NCBI GenBank assembly: GCA_018136815.1
Contig: CM030943.1
Coordinates: forward strand, 363,975-427,974
Length of the DNA: 64,000 bases
DNA from: Isochrysis galbana
Taxonomy: Eukaryota > Haptophyta > Isochrysidales > Isochrysidaceae
Direction of reading: 5' to 3'
Shown here piece after piece: positions 53,053-64,000 of this stretch. The notes under the pieces were generated by a model. It was not told the DNA's origin. It made no database searches and worked only from the letters and a program-made list of their open reading frames with translations. Position numbers and translations under genes: made by a program. Numbering within the stretch: position 1 is the stretch's first letter; each line of letters starts with the position of its first letter.

Positions 53053-56000
53053 ATGCAGCAAGACTTCCTACGCGATGTGAAGGCGGCGCAGCGCGCAATG
53101 GAGACGAGCCTTGGCTTCGATGCACACGCCACCGCCTGGGCCCGTCGCAAGCCGCCGCCCAACGGTGCGCTCTCGCGCCACGAGTGGCCGTACGTCTCGC
53201 CGTTTGCGAAGAAGCCCGCCGCTCGCCGCAAGCCATCGCTCTCGCCGCCCGCCGCGCGGCTGGCTGAAAGGGAGGCAGGCGCCGAACTCGAGCGCGCGGT
53301 TGGGGACGCGAACGGTGTGATGGCGGGACGCTCGCTCACACGGAGTGACATTTTCACATCCGCTCCCGGGGATGCGCTCGCAGAGTCGTCTGCATGCTGG
53401 GAGGTGGACGAACAGGCTGACGAGCTGCTCCGTTTGGTGCGCGAGACAGCGCTTCGGTTGGCGCCACACGTGAATTGGCAAAGCGATGCATCGAGCTTGG
53501 TGGCGCTGTATGCGGCCGAGGCAGCCGAGCTGCTTGGCACACGACGCATGGCCATCCTAACGTTTGACGCCCGACGGAAGGCATTTGTGTGGATGGCGGG
53601 CTCGGTGGCGGCCAGGCCCGGGCGCCTCGGTGCACCGGTTGATGTGCCTATATGGAAGTTTCGCGTGCCTGGAAATATGGCGCCACTTGCCGCCCTGGCA
53701 GCAGCTAAGCAAGCAACACTGCGAACGGCACTCGCTGTCACCGCAAAACACACGGCCCTTTCGGAGGAGGCACGAGTGGACGGCAGTGCAGCTGGAGTCG
53801 AGCAAGTGAGCACATTGGCTGATGCGGCGGCTTCGAGTGGCGCGCACGCCGTCCTCATTGTCCCGCTTCCCCGCGAGCCGCGCGCGACGGCCACAGCTGG
53901 GTCCAGCGGATATGGATCCAATGACTCGGCGCTCACCTACCCACTCAGTGTGTGCTTGGTGGAGGTGCCCAAGCAGACGCTGGAGATGGACGATGAGCGC
54001 GTGCCCACACGGATGCGCGCCGCCTGCTGGGAATTGTGTCGGCATATGGCAGTGCAGTGGCGGAGACTGCAGCGGCTGCGGGCGCGGCATTCGGCGCTCA
54101 TTGACCGCTTGGCCAATAGCACGTCTCTCGATATGCGTAAAGTCATCACCTCTCTCGGCACCGCCGTCCGTCAAGCTGCAGGGTCCTCCTTCTCCGACGC
54201 AGGTGCAGTGAGTCCGTACTGCCATGCTGCGCGGGTCCTTCGCACTCAACAGCCCTTGATCACACACAAACTCTAGACTGCACGCGCAGCGGGCTCCAAG
54301 TCCAGCATCAAATGCCAACAACTCACCCTCAACTATGCAGGCTCGCTCTCCGTCTTTGTTCGAGACGACGCCCGTCAAGTGCTGCAACGCTACAACGTGA
54401 GCAGCGTGCCTTCGCAGCCGTCAGCCAAATCGACACCGGCACATCAGCGATGGCGTCATGCTGGCATTCTAGCTGCTGTGCAGACAGGCCATGAAGTCTT
54501 AAACTCTGGCTCTCCAGCAGCCTATGTTATGGCCAACTGCAGCACAATCAATCAGGCGGATGACACAACCAGCAGGCTGACATTCCCCGTTATCCCACTT
54601 TCTTCGATTGCGCCCACTCCTGCAGGAAGAGCAATGTCGAATTGCAAGCCGACGCCTGCACACTCTTCGGGCGGTGTGGTGGCGCCTTCCGCCGTGGTGG
54701 AACTCGACGACGCCCATGGGCAGTATAGCTTCTCAGCGCAGGTTGAACTGCACGTAAGGCAAGCTGCGTCGGGATTCGCCGCGGCCATCACGCACTCCTC
54801 GCTGCTCGAGCAGACGGTCCGCAAATGCAGGGTGCTGCGGCGTGTCATCGCCGCCAGTCTCGAAGCGGGATGCGATCTCGATGATCGCCGGATCGCAGAG
54901 ACGCTCCGGTGCTCCGCCTCCGATGTGTTTCGCACTCCGGCTGCTGCGGTATGGTTACTCAATCGCTCGTCGGGGGAGATGGGACTGCTCGCCGGGAGGG
55001 AGCTCGAGCTCGGTGACGGCCGACCGGCCCATAATGCGGCATCGGCTGCAGCGCGCACTGGGAAAGTTGTGTACGAGAAGAATCCGACCTTAGTCCCTCG
55101 TCTCAAAATGGCAGCGCCTCTCATTCCGCAAACGTTGGCCCGACTACTGCCTAATCAGGTTGCTGCGAATCAAAGCGGTACAAGCATAGAGAGGGATGCC
55201 TTCACGAGCACTGGGCTATGGACAGCGACTGCGGAGGTGGCGGCACCCATCGGTGTGCTCGAGATATGCATGCCAGTGACCGGTCTAGGGCTGTCTTCCT
55301 GGGCCCCCGACGTGCAAGCCGATGACGAGATGCAAGTGGCTGGTACTGGACCGCTCGACATCGCGACGGTCTTGTCGGCCAAAGTGGCGGATGGTTGGTA
55401 CAATGAAGACCGAGACGCGCTCGACAGACTTGCACGCATTGGCGCGACAAAGCTCCTATCGGCGCATCAGCTTGAGCACCGGATCGCTCCGGCGCGTCAG
55501 CTCGCTTTGTTCAACGGCGTGCTTGGGTTGCCAAGTTTGACCCAAGGCATGGCCCGGGCCCTTGCGGAAGCCGCATGCGCTGAGCGGGTCTCTATCTGGG
55601 CCGTAGACGGCAGCATGTTAGAGCTCTTGCCTGCGCGGAGGGTCTCGGTGCCTCTGTGGGACCAAGGCATACTGGCTTTAGCTGCTAAATGCGCTCGCGA
55701 AAATGCCGCTGAGCCCCTCCAGTTCGATGCCTATGATTCGCGGCTAATTTCCTCACGAGAGTACCGTTACGTTGGCCCTTGCCTACGCTGCATTTTGCTG
55801 TTGCCGCTCATCGCTAGCGATGGAACTTTCGTCGGAATAGCTGCCATCGCAGATCCCCGCTCCACAGCGCAAACTAGTTTTTCGATCGCTGCCGCGGTCG
55901 CCGCCATGCGCTTAGCGCGCACTGCGGCCGCGTCTCTTTGGCTAGCACTCGCCATCGAGAAGAATACTGCTTCCCTGGCGATCTGGTTCAAGCAAACGCA

Positions 56001-56661
56001 ATGGCTAGTTGCGCTCACGGCGCAGCGACGGCTCGCGCTTCCAGATCTTGGCACCTTGCTCTTTTCAGTGGTCAAATGCCGCGCTTTGGGCGTGTTATGC
56101 CGTAGAACAAGCCTTCCATCGCCGCCGCAGTCTCCCGTCGGGGCGAGGTCGCATGAATCCGTCTTGGAGCAAACTCTCGCCGAGGCTGGGCACCAAGACG
56201 AACTCGAGCTCGAGTACGCGTCCGACCCGGCTACCGCCTCAGCGATCCTCAACTGGGGCGCACACGCCTATCCGATGCACTATCGCGTCGCGCTCGACCT
56301 CACTGATGACCCGACCATCCAACCACGGAACCCCCAGCTTGCGCGCTTGGGTCTATATCGGTCGCGCTCTGTTCTATTACTTCCAATTCCTTCGCTCCTG
56401 CCACGGCTCGGCAGAGGCAAAGGCGAGGCCGGGCGTGAGGACGTCTTCGGTGTGCTTGACATAGTCGACCGCATTGCCATGCGCAAGTTTTCTGCAGATG
56501 ACGTGAGTGCGGCACGATGGGGGGTTGCGATGGCCGCTATGGCACTCTCGCTCGATGCGCTCTTGGTTAGTCGCGCCAGGTCGCCCAGTAGCTTTAATAC
56601 GAAGGGGTTGCGCTTTGTGGCTCGCATCAGCAATACGATCACAGCCAGCGCGATTGATTAG
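53053..56661 (+). CDS. Long protein with several GAF-like domains
   Basis: Exons 53053-54202 and 54341-56661, intron 138 bp (GTGCAG donor, CTATGCAG acceptor); 1156 aa. Several segments show the GAF alternation of strand and helix: AAELLGTRRMAILTFDARRK (about 155-175), FRTPAAAVWLLNRSSGEMGL then GVLEIC (about 585-690), ACAERVSIWAVDGSMLELLP with CILLLPLIASDGTFVGIAAI (about 790-880), and SRSVLLLPIPSL with FGVLDIVDR and FSADDVSAARWGVAMAAMAL (about 1065-1130). The pattern V-L..P(L/I)..(D)G...G(V/I)...D recurs. No kinase, cyclase or phosphodiesterase motif is visible. Ligand and role are unknown. The call is fold-by-eye; a profile search would settle it. One long uninterrupted exon suggests few introns. 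Confidence 0.6.
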
Positions 56662-56857
56662 TGCCACCTCATACTTCTGTCGAAGGAATGTGGCAAAGGA
56701 GCACGGCGCATGCACATCCGAGCAACAACAACACGTTCTTATGCGGTCTTTGCGATGATGACTTGGCTGGCCTCGGACGGATAGGCTGTTGCTCATGCAA
56801 TAATGATGTGATCGCTTGCTAGTTATGGGCGCGTCTCTACGCTTCTCGTGCTCGCAT

Positions 56858-56920
56858 TAGGGCGGTCAAGCACTATTTGAACCTTTAAGGGTGTAAAAAC
56901 ACATTCTTGAAGATGCCCGC
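56858..56920. repeat. Element terminus with TAGGGCGGTCAA motif, third copy
   Basis: TTAGGGCGGTCAAGCACTAT then CTTTAAGGGTGTAAAAAC, a diverged copy of 7116 and 28531. 56662-56857 is 3' flank of the GAF-like gene. 57008-57026 has CTAAATTTATACTTATTTCA, a decayed CTAAGT palindrome. Confidence 0.5.
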
Positions 56921-57071
56921 TACGCTACTACTTACTCTCTCCTAAACCGGATTCCTGCTCGACATCACCCTCGCCCCCACCTCCACCTCTCTCCCCTTTC
57001 CGCAACAACTAAATTTATACTTATTTCAGCATGGGGGGGCGCCTCGCGTCCCCCCTCTCAGGCACCAATTT

Positions 57072-57219
57072 GTCGAGTCGAGCGCTAGCGGAGGGCTCTG
57101 AGCCACTCCGTCGCGAGCGGCATCGGCGATTAGCGCGGCGCTTTGGCCCTCCTCCCCGCCGGGAGTCGGGTGAATGAAATTCTGGATGGGGTCGGGCATC
57201 CCCATTTGGGTGTCTGTAG
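57072..57219 (-). repeat. Peptide-module repeat, copy A (first part only)
   Basis: About 148 bp matching the first part of copies B and C. The minus frame reads QMGMPDPIQNFIHPTPGGEE, GQSAALIADAARDGVAQSPP, LALDST. Confidence 0.85.
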
Positions 57220-57230
57220 CCTGGGAACGT

Positions 57231-57662
57231 GTCGAGTCGAGCACTACCGGAGGGCTCTGAGCCACTCCGTCGCGAGCTGCACCGGCGGTTTGCGCGGCGC
57301 TTTGGCCCTCCTCCCCGCCGGGAGTCAGGTGAATGAAATTCTGGATGGGGTCGGGCATCCCCATTTGGGTGTGTGGACTGGGAACGAACGGCGAACGAAG
57401 GGCTGTGGGGCGGTGAGGCGCTCCTAGCGGCCCTAGTGTGTTGGGTTGTAAGAGACGGTCAGACCTACAAAGAACTCTTCCCTCAGGGAGGGAGCCTAGA
57501 CTGCTTGAGTGCAGCGACGCAGCGAACAACGACGGACAACGAACCTGAGAGCACAACAGGATACACCGACTCACGAACACACCGGAATCATTCACCCAAA
57601 CCAAGCAAATTATCATGCAAGCAACTGCGCCCCCAAATCACCGATAACCCAAACACGTCGCG
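57231..57662 (-). repeat. Peptide-module repeat, copy B (full, 432 bp)
   Basis: The first 148 bp code on the minus strand QMGMPDPIQNFIHLTPGGEE and GVAQSPPVVLDST. The remaining 285 bp (CGAACGGCGAACGAAGGGC to AAACACGTCGCG) match copy C almost base for base, but carry no conserved frame. Substitutions between copies in the module leave the reading frame open, which suggests former coding. The origin is unknown, perhaps a retroelement ORF end. Confidence 0.85.
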
Positions 57663-58120
57663 CGGGAGGGGTTTGTTCATCGTATGATTCCGGATTGTTT
57701 ACGTTACTTTTCTGCTTTTTTCTGAGCCCAAGGTCGTCGGTTTCTGGGCCTTTTCGTGAGTGTTTTTGCAACAACTTCGTCGAGTCCCTCGGCTTTCCCC
57801 AGCGAGTCCCCGAGTTTCCGAGTCTAACAAACCCCGAGTCAACGAGTCAATACCAATACCCAAATTTCGACAATATTTCGCGGCGAACTTCGAACTTCTG
57901 GAGTTGCGCTCACTTGTACTCGTGTATTGTGTATTGTATGTACGCCTACGCTGATCGACGATACGCTATATCGACCTACCGTTTGAAGAAAATCTTCAAT
58001 TGTTCTTACGGCACTCGCGGCGAATGGAACCACTACCTACAAGTAGCGTACTTTCGCTACTACACCCCCACTCCCCCCGCCGGCCCTTCCCCCCGCCCCC
58101 ACCATCAATCAAGCGGCTCT

Positions 58121-58560
58121 GTCGAGTCGAGCGCTACCGGAGGGCTCTGAGCCACTCCGTCGCGAGCGGCACCGGCGGCTAGCGCGGCGCTTTGGCCCTC
58201 CTCCCCGCCGGGAGTCGGGTGAATGAAATTCTGGACTGGGTCGGGCAACCCCATTTGGGTGTCTGGACGGGGAACGAACGGCGAACGAAGGGCGAAGGGC
58301 TGTGGGGCGGCGAGGCGCTCCTAGCGGCCCTAGAGTGATGGATAGTAAGAGATTGTTAGACCTACAAAGAACAAAGAACTCTTTCCTCAGGGAGGGAGCC
58401 TAGACTGCTTGAGTGCAGCGACGCAGCGAACAACGACGGACAACGAAGCTGAGAACACCAGGATACACCGACTCACGAACACACCGGAATCATTCACCCA
58501 AACCAAGCAAATTATCAAGCAACCGCGACCCCAAATCACCGATAACTCAAACACGTCGCG
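58121..58560 (-). repeat. Peptide-module repeat, copy C (full, 440 bp)
   Basis: Matches copy B. The module frame reads QMGLPDPVQNFIHPTPGGEE, GQSAALAAGAARDGVAQSPP, VALDST. Between B and C (57663-58120) is AT-richer DNA with no supported gene, including a run of CGAGT words at 57779-57850. Confidence 0.85.
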
Positions 58561-59955
58561 AGAGACGGAGAGAGAGAGCGAGAGAGAGAGAGAGACTCCG
58601 CAGCGACGGCCGGAGCGTGTCTCCGTTGTAACTTCCCACGTAGCGGAGAGTCCGAAGGGGAGCGTCATGTCGCGCGACCACGGCGATCACTTTGGATACA
58701 GATCGCAACGAGATATCTTCACGACGGAAGAAATCTTGCCGTTGAGCGTGAACCTTCTAGACGCTTCTAACGAACAACCCTGAGTAGCAACCAAGGGGAA
58801 GAAACACCAAAGGGGCCACGGGCTTGCATGTAACTTGCATCAAGGGGAAAGATTCCCTCACCTAGGAAGCGAACCTACACTGATCTCCAAGGGGAGATGG
58901 CAAATTAAACCTCAAATCTCGAGCGGATAGATAGAGCAACCGACTCGCTCGCCAAAACCTTGACCGAGAAGAAAGAAGCAAGGACCTACAAGCCATTGGT
59001 AGCGGACCTAAGGAATGTGAGAGGAAATTTCCGAACGCCAACGCGAACGCCAAACGCGAGAAGACAACGAAATCCTAACCAGGCTAAGCAGAACCTATGA
59101 AGAACAGGCCTGGACGACAACGAAAGTTAGCAAGTCCCCAGAAAGAACCGGAACTCAACGAGAAAGAACAAGCCTTGCAAGAAGCTAAACAAGCCTTCAC
59201 AAGGTAACCTGAGAGCCTGAGACAAGCGCGCAGCGAGCAACAGGCGACCTGGCTCCTTTGGGTCAAGATTACCCGAAAGGAGGAAACCTGGAATGTAGAC
59301 CTGACAGACAGGCTAGAAGGAACGAAACGAGAACTCGAATTCTAGGTCGCTAGGGACGAACCCTACCAACCTAGATGTACCTGAGCTTCACCGTGTGGCC
59401 GCACGGCCAAGGACCTGGAAACAAAAGCCTGGAAATCGCATCATCTAGGATGAATGCGACAGGCTCCCCCCCCCCCTATGGCTATGGGCGAACTAAGTAT
59501 AAACTTAAGTGGCGTCAGGTGATTGTCCAAGTTAGGGTCAATTAAAACTATTTACCAAATTAGACGAGAGGGGTGTGACAAAAAATAGCGGGAGCCTCGA
59601 GTTGCACCTTCTTGCATCTTGTCTTTGTCTGTCCATGCCTGCCGCCAGGACTGCCCTAGCCGAATGGCGAATGGATGACAGAATCGAGCCTGCTTGTGTT
59701 CCTGAAGGTGCAAAAGAGTGAAACAAAACGGACGCAAAGACGTGCAAAGAAATAATAGATCCAAACCTTGCCACATATTAGCTCTAGCTAGCGACAACGC
59801 AATCACGAACGTGAAAGAGTGTGAAAAAACGTGAATGTGAAGTATTGAGAAACGCAGGTCCGTGCCCAAGCCAGCATGGGCGATTTATACCGGACACACA
59901 ATCGACATGAGACCCCCCCCCCCCTTCCTAAGTGCCCGGCTCAAAGACACACTAC
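58561..59955. other. Gene-poor stretch
   Basis: 58800-59450 on the plus strand is purine-rich with interrupted protein-like phrases (Lys/Glu-rich) broken by stops, possibly a decayed retroelement ORF. AAATTAAACCT near 58903 also occurs at 26482 and 26537. 59490-59510 has CTAAGTATAAACTTAAG, the reverse of the CTAAGTTTATACTTAG palindrome. No live gene supported. Confidence 0.4.
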
Positions 59956-61244
59956 TCATACCTCGCTCGCGTCATCCATGGGTAGCTCGCCTCTTCGCAG
60001 TTGTGTCGTGGCCTGTTTTAGCTTGGTGAAGATTTTCTTTGGCTTAGACTTCGGCGGCGCACTGGCGAGCTGTGCCAGCCGCTCCTTCTCCGACTTGATC
60101 ACCTTTTGCTGCTGAGAGAAAATGCTGGCCTTTCTGGACATGAAGAGAATCACGAAGGTCACAAACACAGACGCGCCCGAGGCGATCATAGACTCGATCG
60201 AAAAGTACATGTGCACGAGAATGAGTGAGGCGAAGTGAAAGCCAAGGAAGACGACCGAAGTGTACAGCGCCGGGGCCAACCATACTTGCACGAAGGAGAA
60301 GACGGACATGAAGGCCTTGAGCTCCTCCTCAGTTGAGACAGTCTTCAGGCCGTTGTCTGCAACAACACACACGATGATGATGCACATCAGGTCTATCAAA
60401 CCGCAATATCCAGTTAAGCTGCGAGGAAAAGTTGGGTTAAGGAAGTACACGAGTCAGCGCTGCGCGCTGTGAGACGATTCGCGGCTGTGAGGAAACGATT
60501 CGCGGCCGTGATGCGGCCGCCGCGAAACGCGTTACACCCTCAAGCAAGCGGGGCAAACGGCGGGGTGAAGGCTTACTAGAAGACATGGTGTGACACCTGT
60601 AGCTGTTGCGGCTCGTAGGGTGAGCGTGTCAGCATGCACGGCTGGGTGCCTGATACAGGACACGAGAGTGTACCGCGCTCCAGGTCAAAGAGCTTTGCCT
60701 CCGCCATTGTGCTGAACAGGATGGACGCGAGAAGGCCCGCCAGAATGGCGTTGTTCTGGTAGTAGGAAGACAGCCGCTGCATTGTGTCGCCAAAGCCGAC
60801 GCCCGCCAGCAAGTCGTTCCACTCACTGTGGTCGGGGCTCTTCTTGGCTGCGCTCAGCACGTCTGCCCAGCGCGTGGGCCTAGCTGAGGTCTTCGTGCCC
60901 GACAAATTGCGCCTCGGCACCGCCTTCCGTAGGAAGTGGCCCTGTGTGCGGTGCCTCTTGGCTCTCATCGTGCTGGTGATTTGCGTCAGCGTCTTCGTTT
61001 CCCCCTCAGCACCTTTGACCTCCATCGCGACGGGCGCGACGCGTTGGCCGGCATTCTGCCACCTCACTCTGCCTGGTGACTTTGGCGAGAGAGCCAGTGG
61101 ACCGAGCCCCTCCTCCAGTCGCCCCTGCTCTATCGCAGAGAGATCTCCTGTCTCGTCGAGAACGCGAAGCGCGAGGGAGTGGTCGCCACCCCCGCCGACG
61201 GGCGCGACGCGCTTGGCGGTCCACGCGTCGGAGGGGTAGATCAT
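59956..61244 (-). CDS. Unknown multi-pass membrane protein
   Basis: Exons 60577-61244 and 59956-60418, intron 158 bp (GTAAGC donor, CCTCGCAG acceptor, joining TA|C to a Tyr codon); 376 aa. The first half is soluble and basic (MRAKRHRTQGHFLRKAVPRR), then a helix NNAILAGLLASILFSTM. Exon 2 opens with a helix, LTGYCGLIDLMCIIIVCVVA, and has two or three more (LYTSVVFLGFHFASLILVHM; SGASVFVTFVILFMS). The cytosolic tail is Lys-rich and ends DDASEV. Four or five helices in all. I recognise no family. The start at 61244 is the first Met below the CT tract; a later Met (in TSTMRAK) is an alternative. Confidence 0.6.
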
Positions 61245-61293
61245 CGCCTCCCGCACGCCCAGGCAGGCGAGCCTTGGCCACTGCTCCCGCTGG

Positions 61294-61526
<233 letters not shown>

Positions 61527-61860
61527 TCCGATTTTCCCCCCGCTTGTCTTCTGTCCTTCTCTCTGTTTCTCCTCTCTCCATCTGTGTCGCGCTTCCTCTA
61601 CGGCTATTTTCTCTTCCTCTCTCTCTCTCCCTCCCCCCCCCTCCCCCTCCACTCATTTTCTCTCTCTCTACCTATTTTCTCTCGGTGTCTTTCTCTCGTC
61701 TCTCTTCCTCTCCATATCCCCCCCCTTCTCTCTCTTTCCTTTCTCCCCCTCCCTCTCTCCCCCTCTCTCTCCCTCTCTCTCTCTCTCGCTCTCTCTCCCT
61801 CTCTCCCACCACCTCCTCCTCCCTCCCCCTCTTTCCTTCCCCTCTTCACTCTTCTCCCTC

Positions 61861-63001
61861 CCACGCCTTCCTTCTATTTGTTGGGGGGGCACTTCTTCAG
61901 CGAATTTCCCTCCCGCCGCTGCTGCTGTGTGGTGCCTCTCTCTCCTCTCTCCCGTTCAGGAGAGGGACAGCCACGAGAATAAAAAGTTAAGTAAAGTACA
62001 GAGGGGGAGGGGGGGGGCGGGGGGGCGGCAGAGGCCGATGAAACGTCTGCGACGGAACGGCGGTTTCACCCTCAGTTCAAATGGTTCTTCTACTCGTCGA
62101 TCGAGACGCCGACGATCTCTGCGGTCCCGCCGATGGGGGAGATCGACAGAAGGCAGCGGACACATCTGACCCACTCTTCCTCCTCTCTCCTCCTCTCCAT
62201 TGCCAAAACCGCCGCTGCCGTTACTCCTTACTGCCGGGGCGAAGCACCTAAACAGGTGCTTCTCCACAGCGGTTTTACACGATGGCTTCGGGGGGAAGGG
62301 CCGTCCACAAGAAATATTAGACTCAAAACCCGAGGAAAAGGCGACGTAATTTTTTGCTGTCGAGGCGACCTCCCCCCCCCCCCCCCCGCCCCCCGCCCCG
62401 CCCCGCGGCCCCGTGCGCGCGATGGCGCACTGGCTTGCCGAAAGGCTCGCATGACACAACGGGACACTCCGCTTTGACTGATCACCCGGACGCGCGATAA
62501 ATTGATGTATGCCACCGCACAATAAACAACACACAGCACCCAAAACGAAAAAACAACCAAACCTGAGGTTGCACCTTCTCATTTGTACGAAGGCCAAATA
62601 CAGACTGTATTTACATTTACTGTATTTGCACTCCCCCCACTGTATTTCCCATCTAGGGCGTAGCACCCAAATAGATGCTTCACTTTTTAACCTATTTTCG
62701 TTACAAAAACCTGCCTAGATCTTCCAATATTTAGGTAGTTGAGCCATAGCAGTGTGTCCGGGCAACAAGCCCCCGTCGCGGTTCACTATCGCTGCTTTTC
62801 TAACGTGAGCCCATAAAAGAATCTCTGGAGCGCCGCAGGGCCGACCGGAAGAATCCGTTTCACTAGAAGAGGGGAGGGAGGGAGAGACTTCTGTATCGCG
62901 CGCGCGCTGCCGCCCGAGAGGGTGGGGGGCTCTGAGGGATCCGCCGCCGCTTCCGGCGTTCGCTCGGAGTCCCTCGTGGTTCCAGGCTGGGTGAGGGCGG
63001 A
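61861..63001. other. Intergenic stretch with element scraps
   Basis: 62223-62265 has CTCCTTACTGCCGGGGCGAAGCACC, close to the MITE terminus at 6279. 62590-62660 has TGTATTT words paralleling the 1138-1400 cluster. 62552-62578 repeats 36964-36990. No gene supported; the last 200 bp are probably the promoter of the ubiquitin-like gene. Confidence 0.45.
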
Positions 63002-64000
63002 ATGAAGGCGTGGCGGGCCGCATCTGTAGGCTCGGACGCGTTCAGCAGCATGCCGTCTGGCCTACGCACCGCCTCAGTCGACTGCGGTGGCGAGATGCTC
63101 GTTTGGGACGCGGACCTGCTGCTACCTGTGAGATTCTTGCCGCCCTTTCCCTGACAAGACCTGCGGGCTGGTATCGATTGATTCTTAACAGCTCATTGTC
63201 GTGTCCTGAACCTCATGCTCGTTGATGGCGGGGCCTACTCTGCGATGAGAGCGCATTGCTTCCGTATGCAGGTGGCGGCGCCTGCGCGCGTCTTTGTCCG
63301 GTGCCCAACACACGGCGTCTTCTGCTTAGCGGAGTTGCAAGAACAAGGAGTGAAGACTATCGCGGACCTCAAACGCGTTATCTACGAAAGGTTGATGCTG
63401 CGGCCGACGCAGGAGATCACACTCAAGTCTTGGGGCAAGGATCTCCATGATGAAGATCGGCTGGACAAGTGTGCCATCCAGGTGCTGCACGCATTCTGCT
63501 CCCTCTGAGCGTAGCTCCGCGGCGTGCTTAACCATTGCTCTCTCGCCTGGGGCGTGCAGCCAGCGGCCTTTCAAAAAATATGAAGCGCGCTTACGCTCGG
63601 AGGCACCGACTATCTTTTGCTGATCTGCTTGAATCCATTGAACTACGATGATTGTAGACAAACGCCAAACTTGACATGTCTCTCTCATTGTGTCGGGCGC
63701 CACCCTTGCCGCTGCGACGGGTTCGTGTAGAATCGACGGCTCTGAAAACGCGGGAGTTTCCGGTGGACGTGGAAACGACCGTTTTCGTCCTGAAGCAGAA
63801 GATAGAGGCGGCACACCAGAAGGGAGAGCACACATGGGTAGATGCCAATGGGGTTGTTACAAAGGTGAGATCTGACTGCTTCATGACGAACTGCTCCCGC
63901 TCTGCTAGAAGTTTTCATTGTCATCGCCACCCTCTATGCTCATATTCGAAGAGGCCATGTGCGGGCTCGCGCGACGAGCCGGGTGCAGCTCGAAGGTAGC
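63002..64000 (+). CDS. Tandem ubiquitin-like domain protein (5' part; runs off the window)
   Basis: Exons 63002-63127, 63272-63481, 63658-63864, then more beyond the edge. Introns 144 and 176 bp; donors GTGAGA, GTGCTG, GTGAGA; all phase 0. Exon 1 opens MKAWRAASVGSDAFSSMPSG and ends WDADLLLP. Exon 2 codes a ubiquitin-like strand-helix pattern: VFVRCPTHGVFCLAELQ, TIADLKRVIYERLMLRPTQE, ITLKSWGKDLHDEDRLDKCA. Exon 3 starts a second: VRVESTALKTREFPVDVETT then VFVLKQKIEAAHQKGEHTW. The LKxxI..(R/K) helix and (L/W)GK.L.D..L wording fits ubiquitin-like folds. Which ubiquitin-like protein this is cannot be told from the visible part. Confidence 0.72.

Overview
The window is nuclear DNA of a eukaryote, most likely a unicellular alga with a complex plastid (haptophyte- or stramenopile-like; I cannot fix the lineage). 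Reasons: spliceosomal GT-AG introns of about 80-400 bp in most genes, eukaryote-only families (farnesyltransferase beta, eS26, ROMO1/Mgr2, UCP-type mitochondrial carrier, PUS1), two N-termini that look like plastid-targeting presequences, LINE, copia, hAT and piggyBac-like debris, and one gene that looks derived from a giant virus. A 100-N assembly gap lies at 14829-14928. Roughly 40 percent of the window is genes; the rest is repeats, (CT)n/(GA)n tracts and decayed mobile elements.

Layout. 0-9.6 kb: repeat copies, a PUS1-like pseudouridine synthase, a ROMO1/Mgr2-like inner-membrane protein, a TTAA-flanked MITE, a LINE tail, a chromodomain scrap and a small protein disulfide isomerase. 9.6-16.6 kb: farnesyltransferase beta, a hAT transposase remnant with an ACATATTT-rich flank, the gap, and gene-poor DNA. 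16.6-19.2 kb: an AT-richer island with an unrecognised ORF split by a 5'-truncated LINE (exact 16-bp target-site duplication), followed by a giant-virus-type gene. 19.2-30.7 kb: LINE tail, ALDH3-type aldehyde dehydrogenase, a 555-bp CT tract, tandem duplications, a DUF218/YdcF-like gene and LINE fragments. 30.7-37 kb: a five-exon membrane protein with a TIR-like cytosolic domain, a two-tier minisatellite with an inverted copy, and a lone unknown ORF. 37-49 kb: a PDZ-like plastid candidate, UCP-type carrier, eS26 lacking most zinc ligands, a double cyclic-nucleotide-binding protein, and a C2H2 zinc-finger/TM protein. 49-57 kb: an internally deleted copia remnant, a multi-TM putative plastid protein and a long GAF-like protein. 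57-64 kb: a repeated coding-like module, a multi-TM protein and a tandem ubiquitin-like gene running off the end.

The genes are independent eukaryotic loci, not operons. Shared traits are GA/CT-rich promoter-proximal DNA and introns starting GTAAG, GTGAG or, often, GTGCG. I joined exons by hand where the reading frame, a GT-AG pair and family similarity agreed; no transcript data were available.
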